From: JAJEFO01 sp965208685
GTDB taxonomy: Bacteria; Pseudomonadota; Alphaproteobacteria; Rhodobacterales; Rhodobacteraceae
Length of the DNA: 64,000 bases
Direction of reading: 5' to 3'
Assembly (NCBI GenBank): GCA_965208685.1
Contig: CBDBPL010000007.1
Coordinates: forward strand, 496,001 to 560,000
The notes under the pieces are model-generated. The model was given only the letters and a program-made list of their open reading frames with translations, was not told the origin of the DNA and searched no databases. Positions within the stretch are counted from its first letter, which is position 1, and each line of letters starts with the position of its first letter. Position numbers and translations under genes: made by a program. Shown here in pieces: positions 18,022 through 27,360 of this stretch.

Positions 18022-18345
18022 TTATGCGATGGAGTGCTCACGAATCTTCGCTGTCATGCGCTCGGCCTTGGCCGAGGCCATGAAGGAATGGATGCAATGG
18101 TCGCAGCCATTGTCAGTGGACACTGCAACATGGAGCATCCCCTTGACCATTGGGTCGAGTGCACCGGGCGCCATCACGGCTTTCAGCCGGGACCAGACGG
18201 CCTCCTGGGTGTCCGGAGCATGGGCCAAGGCGCGCCAGAAATCATTGATGCGGTCCGTGCCTCAAGTCGTGCGGACATCATCGTAGACGGCCCGCGCGCG
18301 TGGCGCGGGCGCGTCGTCGTCCGGCAGTGGAGCAGTGCCCGTCAG
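18022..18345 (-). pseudogene. AhpD/carboxymuconolactone-decarboxylase-like gene, interrupted by TGA
   Basis: One frame reads PLPDDDAPAPRARAVYDDVR-TT, then TGA (18264-18262), then GTDRINDFWRALAHAPDTQE, the CMD domain with the redox motif CDHCIHS (DNGCDHCIHSFMASAKAERM), and stops soon after. Both halves align to one family and are in the same frame, so the TGA most simply reflects CGA (Arg) to TGA. No proper start codon precedes the frame and the C-terminus is also short. It follows the cyclase gene directly. Confidence 0.75.
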
Positions 18346-19163
18346 ACCAGCGCGATCAGGCGGCTGGGTCCACCCGTTCCGCCCCGATGCTTGGGCGCGC
18401 CGACGACAAGGGTAGCGCCGGTCGCCGGCAGCTGATCGAGGTTCGCCATGTTCTCGACTGCCCAGCGGTTGGCGGGCAGCCAACGGTAGTGAGTCGCGAA
18501 ATCGGCGGAGGGCCCGTAGTCGATGGACAGGGTATCCACGCCGACGCCGCCCGCCTCGGTTTCTTCCAGAAGCATCTGGACAGCTTCAACGTGGAAGCCG
18601 GGGAAGTGCATCCTGCCTTCGTCGTCGGCGTTGCGGAACCCGGGCGTTCCGAGCCGTGCCTGCCACCCGGAATTCTGCGCAACGCAGGCACCCGCCGGGA
18701 TCGGGCCGTTTGCGGACATCCAATCGGCCAGGTCGCCCGGCGTCACCTGGGCGTCCGGGTTGGCATCCGCCTTCTCGCGAATGTCGACAATGGCCAGAGG
18801 GCAGACCAGTGACTGGACCGGGACCTCGTCGACCGACGTGCCTCCGTCAGTGAAGTGCAGCGGCACATCGATATGCGTGCCGGTATGCTCGTTCACGCGG
18901 ATCTCCTTGAGGTTGAAGCTGTGTTCCGCGTAGTTGAAGATCTGCTCGTCAAAGAACTGCTGTTCGCCGAAATAGGTCGGAAAGTCGTGTGTGAGCGTGT
19001 GGGTGACATCGATCACTCGGCTGGGGGTCTGGGCCATAAGCGGCCTGGTCGGCAAGACGCTCGCCGCAACGATCGCGGCACCAGCGGCGGCTGACCCGCA
19101 AAACAGGTCCCGGCGGCTCAGGGCCTTGCCCTTGACGTATTCCATGGTGACTGGATGACACAT
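18342..19163 (-). CDS. Tat-exported cyclase-family metal hydrolase
   Basis: 273 residues. The N-terminus has a twin-arginine signal (SRRDLFCGSAAAGAAIVAAS) ending near PLMAQ. The metal-binding motif HTGTHIDVPLHF and the C-terminal LSIDYG belong to the putative cyclase/kynurenine-formamidase (PF04199) fold. These enzymes hydrolyse amide or ester bonds with Mn/Zn. The gene follows the E1 dehydrogenase gene by 34 bases on the same strand and is probably in that operon. Substrate unknown. Confidence 0.88.
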   Translation of the reverse strand: MCHPVTMEYVKGKALSRRDLFCGSAAAGAAIVAASVLPTRPLMAQTPSRVIDVTHTLTHDFPTYFGEQQFFDEQIFNYAEHSFNLKEIRVNEHTGTHIDVPLHFTDGGTSVDEVPVQSLVCPLAIVDIREKADANPDAQVTPGDLADWMSANGPIPAGACVAQNSGWQARLGTPGFRNADDEGRMHFPGFHVEAVQMLLEETEAGGVGVDTLSIDYGPSADFATHYRWLPANRWAVENMANLDQLPATGATLVVGAPKHRGGTGGPSRLIALV

Positions 19164-19197
19164 GTCTTTCTCCTTGTTCCTGCTTGTTTCTCTTGAG

Positions 19198-21570
19198 TTA
19201 GCCCACGAGCCGGACGGGTCGGCCCGCTGTCATTTCATCAACCGCCGCAACGATGCCGTCTGCGTCGATCCCGTAGTGGCGGTAGAGGTCAGAGACGCGC
19301 CCGGTCTGGCCGAAATGCTCGACCCCCAGCGGCACGGTCCGGTGCCCGGCCACGGCCCCCAGCCAGCCAAGTGTCAGCGGGTGGCCGTCGATGATGGTCA
19401 CGATCGTGCAGTCCCGGGGAACTGGTGCCAGCATGCGCTCGATCCAGGCGCGAGCGCCCTTGTGGCTCCGTTGACGGGCGCGCTTGGCGGCTGTCCAGCC
19501 TGCGTTCAGCCGGTCGGCGGAAGTGATCGCCAGCACGCCGGTGTCGCGCCGATCCTGGCCGATGCGACCTGCGGCCTCGACAACGTCGGGGGCCACCGCG
19601 CCCTGATAGGCGAGGATCACGTCCGGGTTTGGGCCAGGGCGGCGAAGCCAGTAAGCCCCGTCGATCACGCCTTGGTCGAACTCCGCATCCGGGCTGCGGA
19701 GCGCTTGCTCAACGGGCCGGGTCGAAAGACGGAGGTAGACCGAGCCGCCGGTTTCGTCCCGCAGCCAGGTGCGCTCGTCCGGGTCACCCTCGCCATCGCG
19801 CTGGAGGTAGTCAAAGGACCATTCCATGATCCGCGCGAGCTCGTCGGCGTAGGCGGGTTCGAAACTGGCGAGGCCGTCTTGCGAGATGCCGATCAGGGGC
19901 GTGCCGATGGACTGGTGCGCGCCGCCTTCGGGGGCAAGCGTGACGCCCGAGGGCGTGCCCGCGACGATGAAGCGAGCATCCTGGTAGCAGGCATGGTTCA
20001 GCGCATCGAGGCCGCGGCACACGAAAGGGTCATAGACCGTGCCAATGGGGATCAGCCTCTCTCCGAACAGCGAATGCGACAACCCGGCAGCGGCCAGCAC
20101 AAGGAACAGGTTCATCTCCGCGATGCCCAGTTCAAGGTGCTGACCTTCCGGGGAGAAGGCCCACCTTTGCGTCGACGGGATTTGCGCGTCCCTGAACGTG
20201 TCGCCACGCGTGTCACGGGCAAAAAGGCCCCGACGGTTGACCCATGGCCCGAGCCCGGTGGACACCGTCACGTCCGGGGCCGCAGTCACGATCCGGTCCG
20301 ACAAGGGGCCACCGGATTTCGCCATGCCGTCGAGGATCCTGCCGAAAGCCGCCTGGGTCGAAATCGCCCGATCCGTGGGCGCCGCCAGCGTCGGCGCCGG
20401 AACCGCAGGCGACGTGTAGCGGCGTGGGCCCTTGGCGAAAAACGGTGCCGCCGCGATGGCAGCCTTGGCCTTCGCCACATCCTGCAAGGCCGCATCGGCC
20501 GCCCATTCCGCACCCTCAGCGACACCAAGGCTTGTCTTGAGATCCGCGATCTGCGCTGCAGTCATGATGCCGGCGTGATTGTCCTTGTGCCCGGCCAGAG
20601 GCGTGCCCCAACCCTTGACCGTGTAGGCCAGGAACAGCGTCGGGCGGTCGTCGTCGATCGAGCCAAAGGCCTCCGTCAGGCTTTCAAGGCAATGCCCGCC
20701 CAGATCGGTCATGAGCGCGGCCAATTCCTCGTTGCCGCGCCGGTCGAGCAAGGCCGTCACGTCGCCCTGATCGCCGATGTCGTCCATGAGCCGAGCCCGC
20801 CAGGCGTCACAGCCCTGAAAGGTCAGCGCCGAGAAGTCTGCGTTCGGGCAATTGTCGATCCAGTCGCGCAGGCGGTCACCGCCCGGCTCCTCAAAGGCGG
20901 CCCGCTGCTGCGCCCCGTGTTTCAGTCGCACGATGTTCCAGCCGAAAGAGGCAAAGATCGCCTCGAACCGCGCCCAAAGACCTTCGTGCACGATCCCATC
21001 CAACGACTGGCGATTATAGTCGATGATCCACCAGCAATTTCGGATATCGTGCTTCCAGCCCTCCAGCAGGCATTCAAAGATGTTGCCCTCGTCCATCTCG
21101 GCATCGCCGATCAGGGCGACCATCCGGCCCTTGGGGCGGTCCGACCAGCTCTTCGCGACGACGTAGTCCTGGATCAAGGAGGCAAAGGCCGTGATCGCCA
21201 CGCCCAGCCCAACCGAGCCGGTGGAGAAATCCACGTCGTCGATATCCTTGGTCCGCGACGGGTAACTCGGTGCGCCACCGTAGCCGCGGAAGGCTTCCAG
21301 CTTCGCCTGCGTCTGCTGCCCGGCAAGGTACTGGATGGCGTGAAAGGCGGGCGCGGCGTGAGGTTTGACTGCCACGCGGTCCTCGGGCCGCAGAGTGTGG
21401 AAATAGAGCGCCGTGAGGATCGACACCATCGAGGCACTGCTGGCCTGATGGCCGCCTACCTTGACGTCGCCGTCCTTTTTTTCGCGCAGCGCATTGGCGT
21501 TGTGGATCGTCCACATCGCCGTCCAAAGAACCTGCCGCTCGATGTCGTGAAGCGTGGCGAAATTGGTCAT
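19198..21570 (-). CDS. Homodimeric 2-oxoacid dehydrogenase E1 component (MdeB-like)
   Basis: 790 residues of the AceE/transketolase fold. Visible: KVGGHQASSASMVSILTALY, thiamine-diphosphate motif GDAEMDEGNIFECLLEGWKH...NCWWIIDYNRQSLDG, and the C-terminal domain ending GQTGRVSDLYRHYGID. In Pseudomonas the mdeB product next to methionine gamma-lyase oxidises 2-oxobutyrate; the same neighbour arrangement here suggests the same job. ATG 21570 lies four bases after the stop of the PLP-enzyme gene. No E2 or E3 genes are nearby, so the partner subunits must come from elsewhere. Confidence 0.85.
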   Translation of the reverse strand: MTNFATLHDIERQVLWTAMWTIHNANALREKKDGDVKVGGHQASSASMVSILTALYFHTLRPEDRVAVKPHAAPAFHAIQYLAGQQTQAKLEAFRGYGGAPSYPSRTKDIDDVDFSTGSVGLGVAITAFASLIQDYVVAKSWSDRPKGRMVALIGDAEMDEGNIFECLLEGWKHDIRNCWWIIDYNRQSLDGIVHEGLWARFEAIFASFGWNIVRLKHGAQQRAAFEEPGGDRLRDWIDNCPNADFSALTFQGCDAWRARLMDDIGDQGDVTALLDRRGNEELAALMTDLGGHCLESLTEAFGSIDDDRPTLFLAYTVKGWGTPLAGHKDNHAGIMTAAQIADLKTSLGVAEGAEWAADAALQDVAKAKAAIAAAPFFAKGPRRYTSPAVPAPTLAAPTDRAISTQAAFGRILDGMAKSGGPLSDRIVTAAPDVTVSTGLGPWVNRRGLFARDTRGDTFRDAQIPSTQRWAFSPEGQHLELGIAEMNLFLVLAAAGLSHSLFGERLIPIGTVYDPFVCRGLDALNHACYQDARFIVAGTPSGVTLAPEGGAHQSIGTPLIGISQDGLASFEPAYADELARIMEWSFDYLQRDGEGDPDERTWLRDETGGSVYLRLSTRPVEQALRSPDAEFDQGVIDGAYWLRRPGPNPDVILAYQGAVAPDVVEAAGRIGQDRRDTGVLAITSADRLNAGWTAAKRARQRSHKGARAWIERMLAPVPRDCTIVTIIDGHPLTLGWLGAVAGHRTVPLGVEHFGQTGRVSDLYRHYGIDADGIVAAVDEMTAGRPVRLVG

Positions 21571-21574
21571 GCGC

Positions 21575-22888
21575 TCACTCCGCCGCTTGAATGGCGCCAG
21601 CAGCAGCACGGCGGAAGGCCTGGTCCAGATCGCGAATGAGATCGTCCGGATGCTCCAGTCCGACGCTCAGCCGGATCAGCCCTTCGGTCACGCCCGAGAT
21701 GTCGCGCGTGGTTTCCGGTACTCCTGAATGCGTGGTCGAGGCGGGGTGGCACACGAGCGATTCCGAGCCACCGAGGGACACCGCCAGCTTGAAGATTTGC
21801 ATGTTGTTGATGATGCGAAAGGCGAGCGCGCGGTCATTCTCCACGACGAATGAGAAGGTCGAGCCCGGTCCGGTGCATTGCGTCGCGTAGACCTCCGCCG
21901 CGCGATCGGTTTCGGGCATCTCGGGATGCAGGACTCGGGCCGGAATGATTTCATTCTCCGCCAGCCAATTCGCGACGGCCCGCCCGCTCTCCGCCGCCCG
22001 TTCCATCCGCAGCGACAGCGTCTCCATCGACCGGGAGAGCATCCACGATGAATGCGGGTCAAGCTGGAACCCGTAGGCCGAGCGCGTCTGCCGGATTGGC
22101 TTGAGAACATCCCTGGACCCGGTGATCCCGCCCGCCACTAGGTCGGAATGGCCACCGACGTATTTCGTAAGCGAATAGACGCAGATGTCCGCACCCATCT
22201 CGATGGGCTTCTGAAACACCGGCCCGAGCATGGTGTTGTCCACCACCATGAGCGGGACTTCCGATGTCGCGTCGGCCAAGGCATCCAACACGCGCCGCAC
22301 CATCGCAAGGTCAATGAGCGCGTTGGTCGGGTTCGCGGGAGTCTCCAGATAGATCATCTTGACCGGCCCATGCCGCGCTGCCTTCTCCAGCGCATAGGTC
22401 AGCGCGCCTTCGTCCATGCCGTCGGTAAAGGGGATGGGCTTGATGCCCCATTGCGGGAGAACCCTGCCCAGAATCGTTTCGGTCCCGCCATAGAGCGGGG
22501 TGTAGTGCACCACTGCATCGCCGGGGCGCAGATAGGCCAGCGCCACGGCCGAGATGGCAGCCATTCCGGACGAAGTCAGCAGCGCCGTCCCCGCACCATC
22601 GTACAGGGCCAGACGATCCTCGACGATTTCGGTATTGGGATGGTTGAAGCGAGAATAGACAAGCCCCCCTGCCCCCATGCCTTCAGGCGCGGGCTTGCGG
22701 CCGGCGACGACATCAAAGAACCTTGCCCCTTGCTCGGCTGTCTCGAACGCAAAGGTCGAGGTCAGGAAAACCGGTGGCTTGACCGCGCCTTCTGACAGCG
22801 AGGGATCGTACCCATAGGCGGTCATCTGCGTGGCGGGGTGCAGATCGTGCCCGTCGAGTTGCCGACGGCGGAAATCCTTGCGCTTCAT
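21575..22888 (-). CDS. Cys/Met-metabolism PLP enzyme (methionine gamma-lyase / cystathionine gamma-synthase family)
   Basis: 437 residues. Visible: PPVFLTSTFAFETAEQGARF, YSRFNHPNTEIVEDRL, SSGMAAISAVALAYLRPGD, and the PLP-lysine motif YSLTKYVGGHSDLVAG. The active-site Cys that true methionine gamma-lyases carry in LYGCT is glycine here (PLYGGTETIL), so the exact reaction is uncertain. Pairing with an Lrp regulator and an E1 enzyme favours breakdown of methionine or homoserine-type substrates to a 2-oxoacid. ATG 22888 is used; the upstream extension overlaps the regulatory region. Confidence 0.88.
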   Translation of the reverse strand: MKRKDFRRRQLDGHDLHPATQMTAYGYDPSLSEGAVKPPVFLTSTFAFETAEQGARFFDVVAGRKPAPEGMGAGGLVYSRFNHPNTEIVEDRLALYDGAGTALLTSSGMAAISAVALAYLRPGDAVVHYTPLYGGTETILGRVLPQWGIKPIPFTDGMDEGALTYALEKAARHGPVKMIYLETPANPTNALIDLAMVRRVLDALADATSEVPLMVVDNTMLGPVFQKPIEMGADICVYSLTKYVGGHSDLVAGGITGSRDVLKPIRQTRSAYGFQLDPHSSWMLSRSMETLSLRMERAAESGRAVANWLAENEIIPARVLHPEMPETDRAAEVYATQCTGPGSTFSFVVENDRALAFRIINNMQIFKLAVSLGGSESLVCHPASTTHSGVPETTRDISGVTEGLIRLSVGLEHPDDLIRDLDQAFRRAAAGAIQAAE

Positions 22889-22951
22889 TTTGCGTTCTGT
22901 CTTGACTTGCCTTGCGTGGCAGCATGACACTAGTCAACGCACGAACTCTCA

Positions 22952-22972
22952 CCAATTTTGATGAGAAAATGG
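22952..22972. promoter_or_regulatory. Candidate Lrp operator in divergent promoter
   Basis: The imperfect palindrome CCAATTTTGATGAGAAAATGG sits in the AT-rich gap between the divergent PLP-enzyme and Lrp genes. Lrp-type regulators often act at such sites. Assigned by eye. Confidence 0.35.
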
Positions 22973-22988
22973 AAATCTTTAGCCGTAA

Positions 22989-23450
22989 GTGAACATGATG
23001 GACGACATTGACATGAAAATCCTCCACGCCCTGTCGAACGACGCACGCCGCAGCGTGGAAAGCGTGGCTGAGGAGATTGGACTGTCGACCACGCCAACCC
23101 GCAGGCGGATCAAGAACCTTGAGGCGGGCGGGATCATCCGCCGCTACACCGTCGATGTCGACATGGAGCAGGCAGGCTACGGGCTGACTGTCTATGTGTT
23201 CATGAAGCTGCAAAGCCGCGACCAGACGACGATCGCGACGTTTGAGGACAAGATCAAGCATCTGCCTGAGGTGACAGCTTGCGCCTTGGTCACAGGGCCG
23301 CACGACTATGTCCTGACGATGCGCTTCGAGGACATGGAAGCCTACAACCGCTTCCTGCGATCGGTCTTGGCTGAATTGCCGGGCGTTCTCGGCATCGAGA
23401 CCAGCGTCGTCATCGGCTCGGTCAAGAACGAAGTCCCTTTGCCCCATTGA
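22989..23450 (+). CDS. Lrp/AsnC family transcriptional regulator
   Basis: About 151-153 residues. The N-terminal helix-turn-helix is DIDMKILHALSNDARRSVES...VAEEIGLSTTPTRRRIKNLE; the C-terminal RAM ligand domain is YGLTVYVFMKLQ ... GPHDYVLTMRFEDMEAYNRF. The frame opens at GTG 22989; ATG 22995 or 22998 is more likely the start. It is divergent from the PLP-enzyme gene, as mdeR is from mdeA in Pseudomonas, and is the likely local activator responding to an amino acid. Confidence 0.93.
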   Translation: MNMMDDIDMKILHALSNDARRSVESVAEEIGLSTTPTRRRIKNLEAGGIIRRYTVDVDMEQAGYGLTVYVFMKLQSRDQTTIATFEDKIKHLPEVTACALVTGPHDYVLTMRFEDMEAYNRFLRSVLAELPGVLGIETSVVIGSVKNEVPLPH

Positions 23451-23459
23451 AGGAAGGCC

Positions 23460-23533
23460 ATGACACACATGAATCGCGCTGCACTGGCAACCCGCGTCAT
23501 TCATTCCGGCCAAGACCCCGACCCGGCCATCAT
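23460..23533 (+). pseudogene. N-terminal relic of a second Cys/Met-metabolism PLP enzyme
   Basis: After a ribosome binding site (GAAGGAAGG), the frame reads MTHMNRAALATRVIHSGQDP DP, which is the usual N-terminus of cystathionine gamma-synthase/methionine gamma-lyase proteins (..LATRxIHAGQxPDP). The following GAxxPPI part is absent and the rest is unrelated. Only about 25 codons remain, nine bases after the lrp stop. Confidence 0.6.
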
Positions 23534-23752
23534 CGAGGCGCGGCTGCCAAGGGGTCGGCAGAAGCGCGGCATGATCGCGGCGGCAACGGCGGGAATCCCG
23601 AAAGCGCAACTAGGTGCATCAGTGGCGTGCCGGAACTTCCTGAAGGACACGTCCCAACCGCGTCACGGACTTGCCATTCAGCGTTTTTCAAGACTTGGAA
23701 TTGTCGGCAGGTCACGCTACAGGGGCGGGCGGAACCGATCGAGAAGTCGCCC

Positions 23753-24040
23753 ATGTCAATTGACCACGACGACGCCCGGCGCGTTGCAAACCTCGCACGG
23801 ATCAGGGTCGATGATGAGGATCTGCCGGCGCTTGCCAGCGAATTCAATGCGATCCTCGGCTTCATCGAGCAGTTGCGCGAGGTTGACGTAAGGGACGTCG
23901 AACCAATGACCAGCGTCACGCCGATGCGGCTAAAGCGCCGGGACGACAGGATTTCCGGTGGCGGCATCGCCGACAAGGTGCTGGCAAACGCTCCGGATGC
24001 GCGCGAGGGCTACTTCGTTGTGCCGAAAGTCGTGGAATAG
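23753..24040 (+). CDS. gatC: Aspartyl/glutamyl-tRNA amidotransferase subunit C
   Basis: 95 residues, the normal length. Visible: DDARRVANLARIRVDDEDLP, FNAILGFIEQLREVDV, EPMTSVTPMRLKRRDD, and the C-terminal LANAPDAREGYFVVPKVVE. GatC stabilises the GatAB complex that amidates misacylated Glu-tRNA(Gln) or Asp-tRNA(Asn). It is three bases upstream of gatA. The long upstream extension of this frame is not part of the protein. Confidence 0.95.
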   Translation: MSIDHDDARRVANLARIRVDDEDLPALASEFNAILGFIEQLREVDVRDVEPMTSVTPMRLKRRDDRISGGGIADKVLANAPDAREGYFVVPKVVE

Positions 24041-24043
24041 GGC

Positions 24044-25522
24044 ATGAACGGACTCAATCTCCTCTCGATCTCCGAGGCGCGCGACAGGCTCCGGGCAGGC
24101 GAGATCACGAGCATGGAACTCACCCAGGCGTGCCTTGCGGCGGCGGAAGAGGCTGAGGCACTGAATGCCGTGGTCCATCCGACACCAGATCTCGCGCTTG
24201 AACAGGCAAGGGCGGCGGACGCACGGCTTGCCGAGGGCCAGGCACCGGCCATGTGCGGAATTCCGGTAGGCATCAAGGACCTGTTCTGCACCGAGGGCGT
24301 GCCGAGCCAGGCGGCGAGCGGGATTCTGGCCGGCTTCAAGCCCGCCTACGAGTCGACCGTGACGTCTCGGCTCTTCGAAGCCGGAGCCGTGATGACAGGC
24401 AAGCTCAACATGGACGAGTTTGCCATGGGCAGTTCGACCGAAACCAGTGTTTATGGCAGCACCGTGAATCCGTGGAAGCCGGGCGACACCGAGCTGACAC
24501 CTGGCGGATCGTCCGGCGGATCTGCCGCAGCCGTTGCTGCCGATCTCTGCCTGGGCGCCACGGGAACCGATACGGGCGGCTCCATCCGGCAGCCGGCTGC
24601 TTTCACCGGGATCACCGGCATGAAGCCGACATATGGCCGGGTCAGCCGGTGGGGGATTATCGCCTTTGCCTCGTCGCTTGATCAGGCGGGGCCGATGACG
24701 AAGTCGGTTCGCGATGCCGCAATCATGCTTGAGGCCATGTCTGGCCATGACCCGAAGGACTCCACCAGTGCCGACATTCCCGTGCCGGATTTCGAGGCCC
24801 TGCTGACTGGGGAGATCACGGGAAAGACCGTCGGCATCCCGCAGGAATACCGAATGGATGGAATGCCCGCAGCCATTGACGAACTTTGGGCATCAGGCCG
24901 CAGCATGCTTGAGGATGCCGGCGCAACATTGGTGGACATCTCGCTGCCGCACACGAAAGTCGCACTGCCCGCTTACTACGTTGTGGCCCCGGCGGAAGCG
25001 TCGTCGAATCTCGCGCGCTACGACGGCGTGCGTTACGGTCATCGGGCGACGCCCGCCCAGGGCGACGACATTACGGCAATGTACGAAGAGACCCGGGCCG
25101 AAGGGTTCGGGGACGAGGTCAAGCGGCGAGTCATGATTGGCACTTACGTGCTTTCTGCCGGGTTTTATGACGCATACTACAATCGTGCGCGCAAGGTTCG
25201 GGCGCTCATAAAGAAGGACTTCGAGGACGTGTTCGCGGACGGCATCGACGCGATCCTGACGCCCGCGACTCCGTCGGCCGCATTTCCGCTCGGCCAGGAG
25301 TTCGACGATCCAGTGCAGATGTATCTCAATGACGTGTTTACGGTGACGGTCAATCTGGCGGGTCTGCCCGGAATTTCCGTGCCGGCCGGCCTGGATCCGG
25401 ACGGCCTGCCCCTTGGGCTGCAGCTCATTGGCAAGCCGTGGGAAGAGGGCGAATTGCTGGATTTCGCACTTGCGATCGAGGACCGTGCCGGCTTTGTGGC
25501 AAAGCCAGAGAAATGGTGGTAG
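24044..25522 (+). CDS. gatA: Aspartyl/glutamyl-tRNA amidotransferase subunit A
   Basis: 492 residues. It hydrolyses glutamine and passes ammonia to GatB for tRNA-dependent amidation. The amidase-signature triad is visible: Lys78 in GIPVGIKDL, the cis-Ser in LTPGGSSGGSAAAVAADL (about 156-157), and the nucleophile Ser180 in GTDTGGSIRQPAAF. gatB is not adjacent. Confidence 0.97.
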   Translation: MNGLNLLSISEARDRLRAGEITSMELTQACLAAAEEAEALNAVVHPTPDLALEQARAADARLAEGQAPAMCGIPVGIKDLFCTEGVPSQAASGILAGFKPAYESTVTSRLFEAGAVMTGKLNMDEFAMGSSTETSVYGSTVNPWKPGDTELTPGGSSGGSAAAVAADLCLGATGTDTGGSIRQPAAFTGITGMKPTYGRVSRWGIIAFASSLDQAGPMTKSVRDAAIMLEAMSGHDPKDSTSADIPVPDFEALLTGEITGKTVGIPQEYRMDGMPAAIDELWASGRSMLEDAGATLVDISLPHTKVALPAYYVVAPAEASSNLARYDGVRYGHRATPAQGDDITAMYEETRAEGFGDEVKRRVMIGTYVLSAGFYDAYYNRARKVRALIKKDFEDVFADGIDAILTPATPSAAFPLGQEFDDPVQMYLNDVFTVTVNLAGLPGISVPAGLDPDGLPLGLQLIGKPWEEGELLDFALAIEDRAGFVAKPEKWW

Positions 25523-25559
25523 AATGTCGATGCAGTACAGGCATTGGCACATACCGGAA

Positions 25560-26228
25560 ATGACCTTCCGTCTGATCGCAATGATCGCTCTTGGCGGTGT
25601 TACGGCCTGCATGGACGACGTTCCCCTTGAAGGCCCGGAATCGGGCACTGTCGCCGGATCACGCCGTTCTGGCGAGATCGCCATCATACATGCGCCGGGC
25701 GACATGGCCCTGAATTCGCCTGTGCCTGATGCACGTGCGCGGCTGGTCAGCGAAGATCCGGATCCAGGTCTGGACGCGCTGGCGCAGGGCGCAGGCGATG
25801 CGGGAGCGACAGCTTCACCTGAAGTCGACCGTGCCGTCATTTCGGACGAGCAGGACTTTGAAGCAGTAAGCTCGCGCGAGACCATCGAAAGCGACCGTGA
25901 CAGGCTGCAACGCCAGCGAGAGGCCCTTAGGGTCGTCGAGCCCGAGGAACTGCCCGTCCGTCCCGAAGGATCGGAACCCAACATCGTGGCCTATGCGCTC
26001 TCGGCAACGAATGCAGTCGGCGAACCGGTCTACCGCCGTTCGGGCGGGTTCAACGAAGCACGGTACAACCGTGCCTGCACCAAGTATGGCTGGACCGACC
26101 GGGCGCAGGCGGCATTCCTTGAGGCGGGCGGACCCGAGCGTGACTGGAAGGGCCTGGATCCAGACGGTGACGGGTTTGCCTGCAACTGGGACCCAAACCC
26201 CTTCCGAATCGCACGACAGGACGGCTAG
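25560..26228 (+). CDS. Lipoprotein with C-terminal Excalibur calcium-binding domain
   Basis: 222 residues from ATG 25560. A short lipoprotein signal MTFRLIAMIALGGVTAC ends in the lipobox GVTAC. The middle is low-complexity and acidic. The C-terminus has YNRACTKYGWTDRAQAAFLE then LDPDGDGFACNWDP, the Excalibur DxDxDGxxC motif. It is probably anchored to the membrane facing the periplasm. The gene follows gatA by 37 bases and may be cotranscribed; ATG 25524 is an alternative start. Function unknown. Confidence 0.8.
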   Translation: MTFRLIAMIALGGVTACMDDVPLEGPESGTVAGSRRSGEIAIIHAPGDMALNSPVPDARARLVSEDPDPGLDALAQGAGDAGATASPEVDRAVISDEQDFEAVSSRETIESDRDRLQRQREALRVVEPEELPVRPEGSEPNIVAYALSATNAVGEPVYRRSGGFNEARYNRACTKYGWTDRAQAAFLEAGGPERDWKGLDPDGDGFACNWDPNPFRIARQDG

Positions 26229-27360
26229 CCAGCCAGACCCGCAGTTCATCCCGTCAGCGACTTGTCCGGATGCCGATTCGCCGACGCATCCCGGGAGAGC
26301 CGGGCCCATAGCCTTCAGGTGATTCGGTCTCATTGGCTTGGGACGATCAGCCGCTGCCGGTTCCAGCGCCGGAACATGGCGGCCAACTTGCCTACTTGGC
26401 TCATCACGCGACCAGTGCCAGCGAGTCAATGGTTTGCTCACGGGGCCATTCACGATGTGTCGCCAGAGGGTCCGTCCCGGCCAGTCTCCGGTTCCGTCTT
26501 TCCGCATCTCGGTCATCAACGTTCCCGGCCAGTCCTTGTTGCGGCCGAGCTGCCGCTTCGGCGATCACGGCTCCGTCCGGTTGTTCTCGGCCGAACGGCT
26601 CGAGGCAGATGTCTGGGACCGCTTCAGGCGCCAGATCGCCATGCCCCACGGATTGTCGGGACTGACCGTTTCGAGAGACGGCGCGCCAGTCCATTTCGTC
26701 AGCGGCATCGCGTCCTGCGGTTGGCGTCATCGAGTTCTGCAATCGCTGGCGCGCATTGCGCCTCCGGCGCCTTGAACTCGCGCTTGCCCGTGACATCCCC
26801 CGGTGCACAGCGTTCTTCAGGTGTCCGGAGGCGACAGGGCGCGCACGCCGTTTCTTTCTGACGCTCATGACCCCACGCCTGAAGAGTCGCAAGACGAGAG
26901 ACGATTCCTGTCTGCAGCCGACGGGCCAATTGCCGCATCGGATGCAGAAATCTGCTGTCACGGCAATTTTACCATTGTTGCCGTTTGCGCCCCATGCTAG
27001 CGGGCACCCGTTCCCGTGGTTGGTTGCCGCGTGAGTTTGGTTGAGAGTGCGCGTGGCAGTTGGTCAGCGTTCATAGTGGAGATGGTTATCAGTGCCGGCC
27101 ATGGGTTCGAATGCCGTCCAAGTACAGGTCGAACACACCGGATCGCAGCCGCTGCGAGGACGGTCTGTCGCAGGCTTCCAGTGTTGCGCAGTTCATCGAC
27201 GGACGCACGCGGCGATTCCGTGGCCTGACAATCGACCCGCAAGCGGCATCCTCTACTCCCGTCTTCCCGTCCGTTACGTCGCCGGAGAGCGACCGATGCC
27301 GCCATTTGCGGGACACGCATGCCTATCGGCGCAATTACCCCAATACCAATGGAGGCAAGA
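26229..27360. other. 1.1-kb gap without recognised gene
   Basis: Several overlapping frames exist on both strands, all rich in Arg, Ser and Pro and none with a known motif or convincing ribosome binding site. The last bases hold the upstream signals of the haloperoxidase gene. This looks like eroded DNA. Confidence 0.45.

Noticed and set aside
18262..18264. In-frame TGA codons in the AhpD-like and PIN toxin genes might mean TGA is read as an amino acid.
   Set aside because: Many intact genes here end at TGA at the expected place (moxR, trpB-region genes, transposase), and both cases fit a CGA to TGA change in decaying genes.
19162..21639. 825-codon plus-strand frame opposite the E1 dehydrogenase gene.
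   Set aside because: Antisense shadow of a well-conserved protein in high-GC DNA.
27085..27130. GGTTCGAAT-containing stretch that could be a tRNA T-arm.
   Set aside because: Stem pairing fails and there is no acceptor stem, anticodon arm or CCA end.
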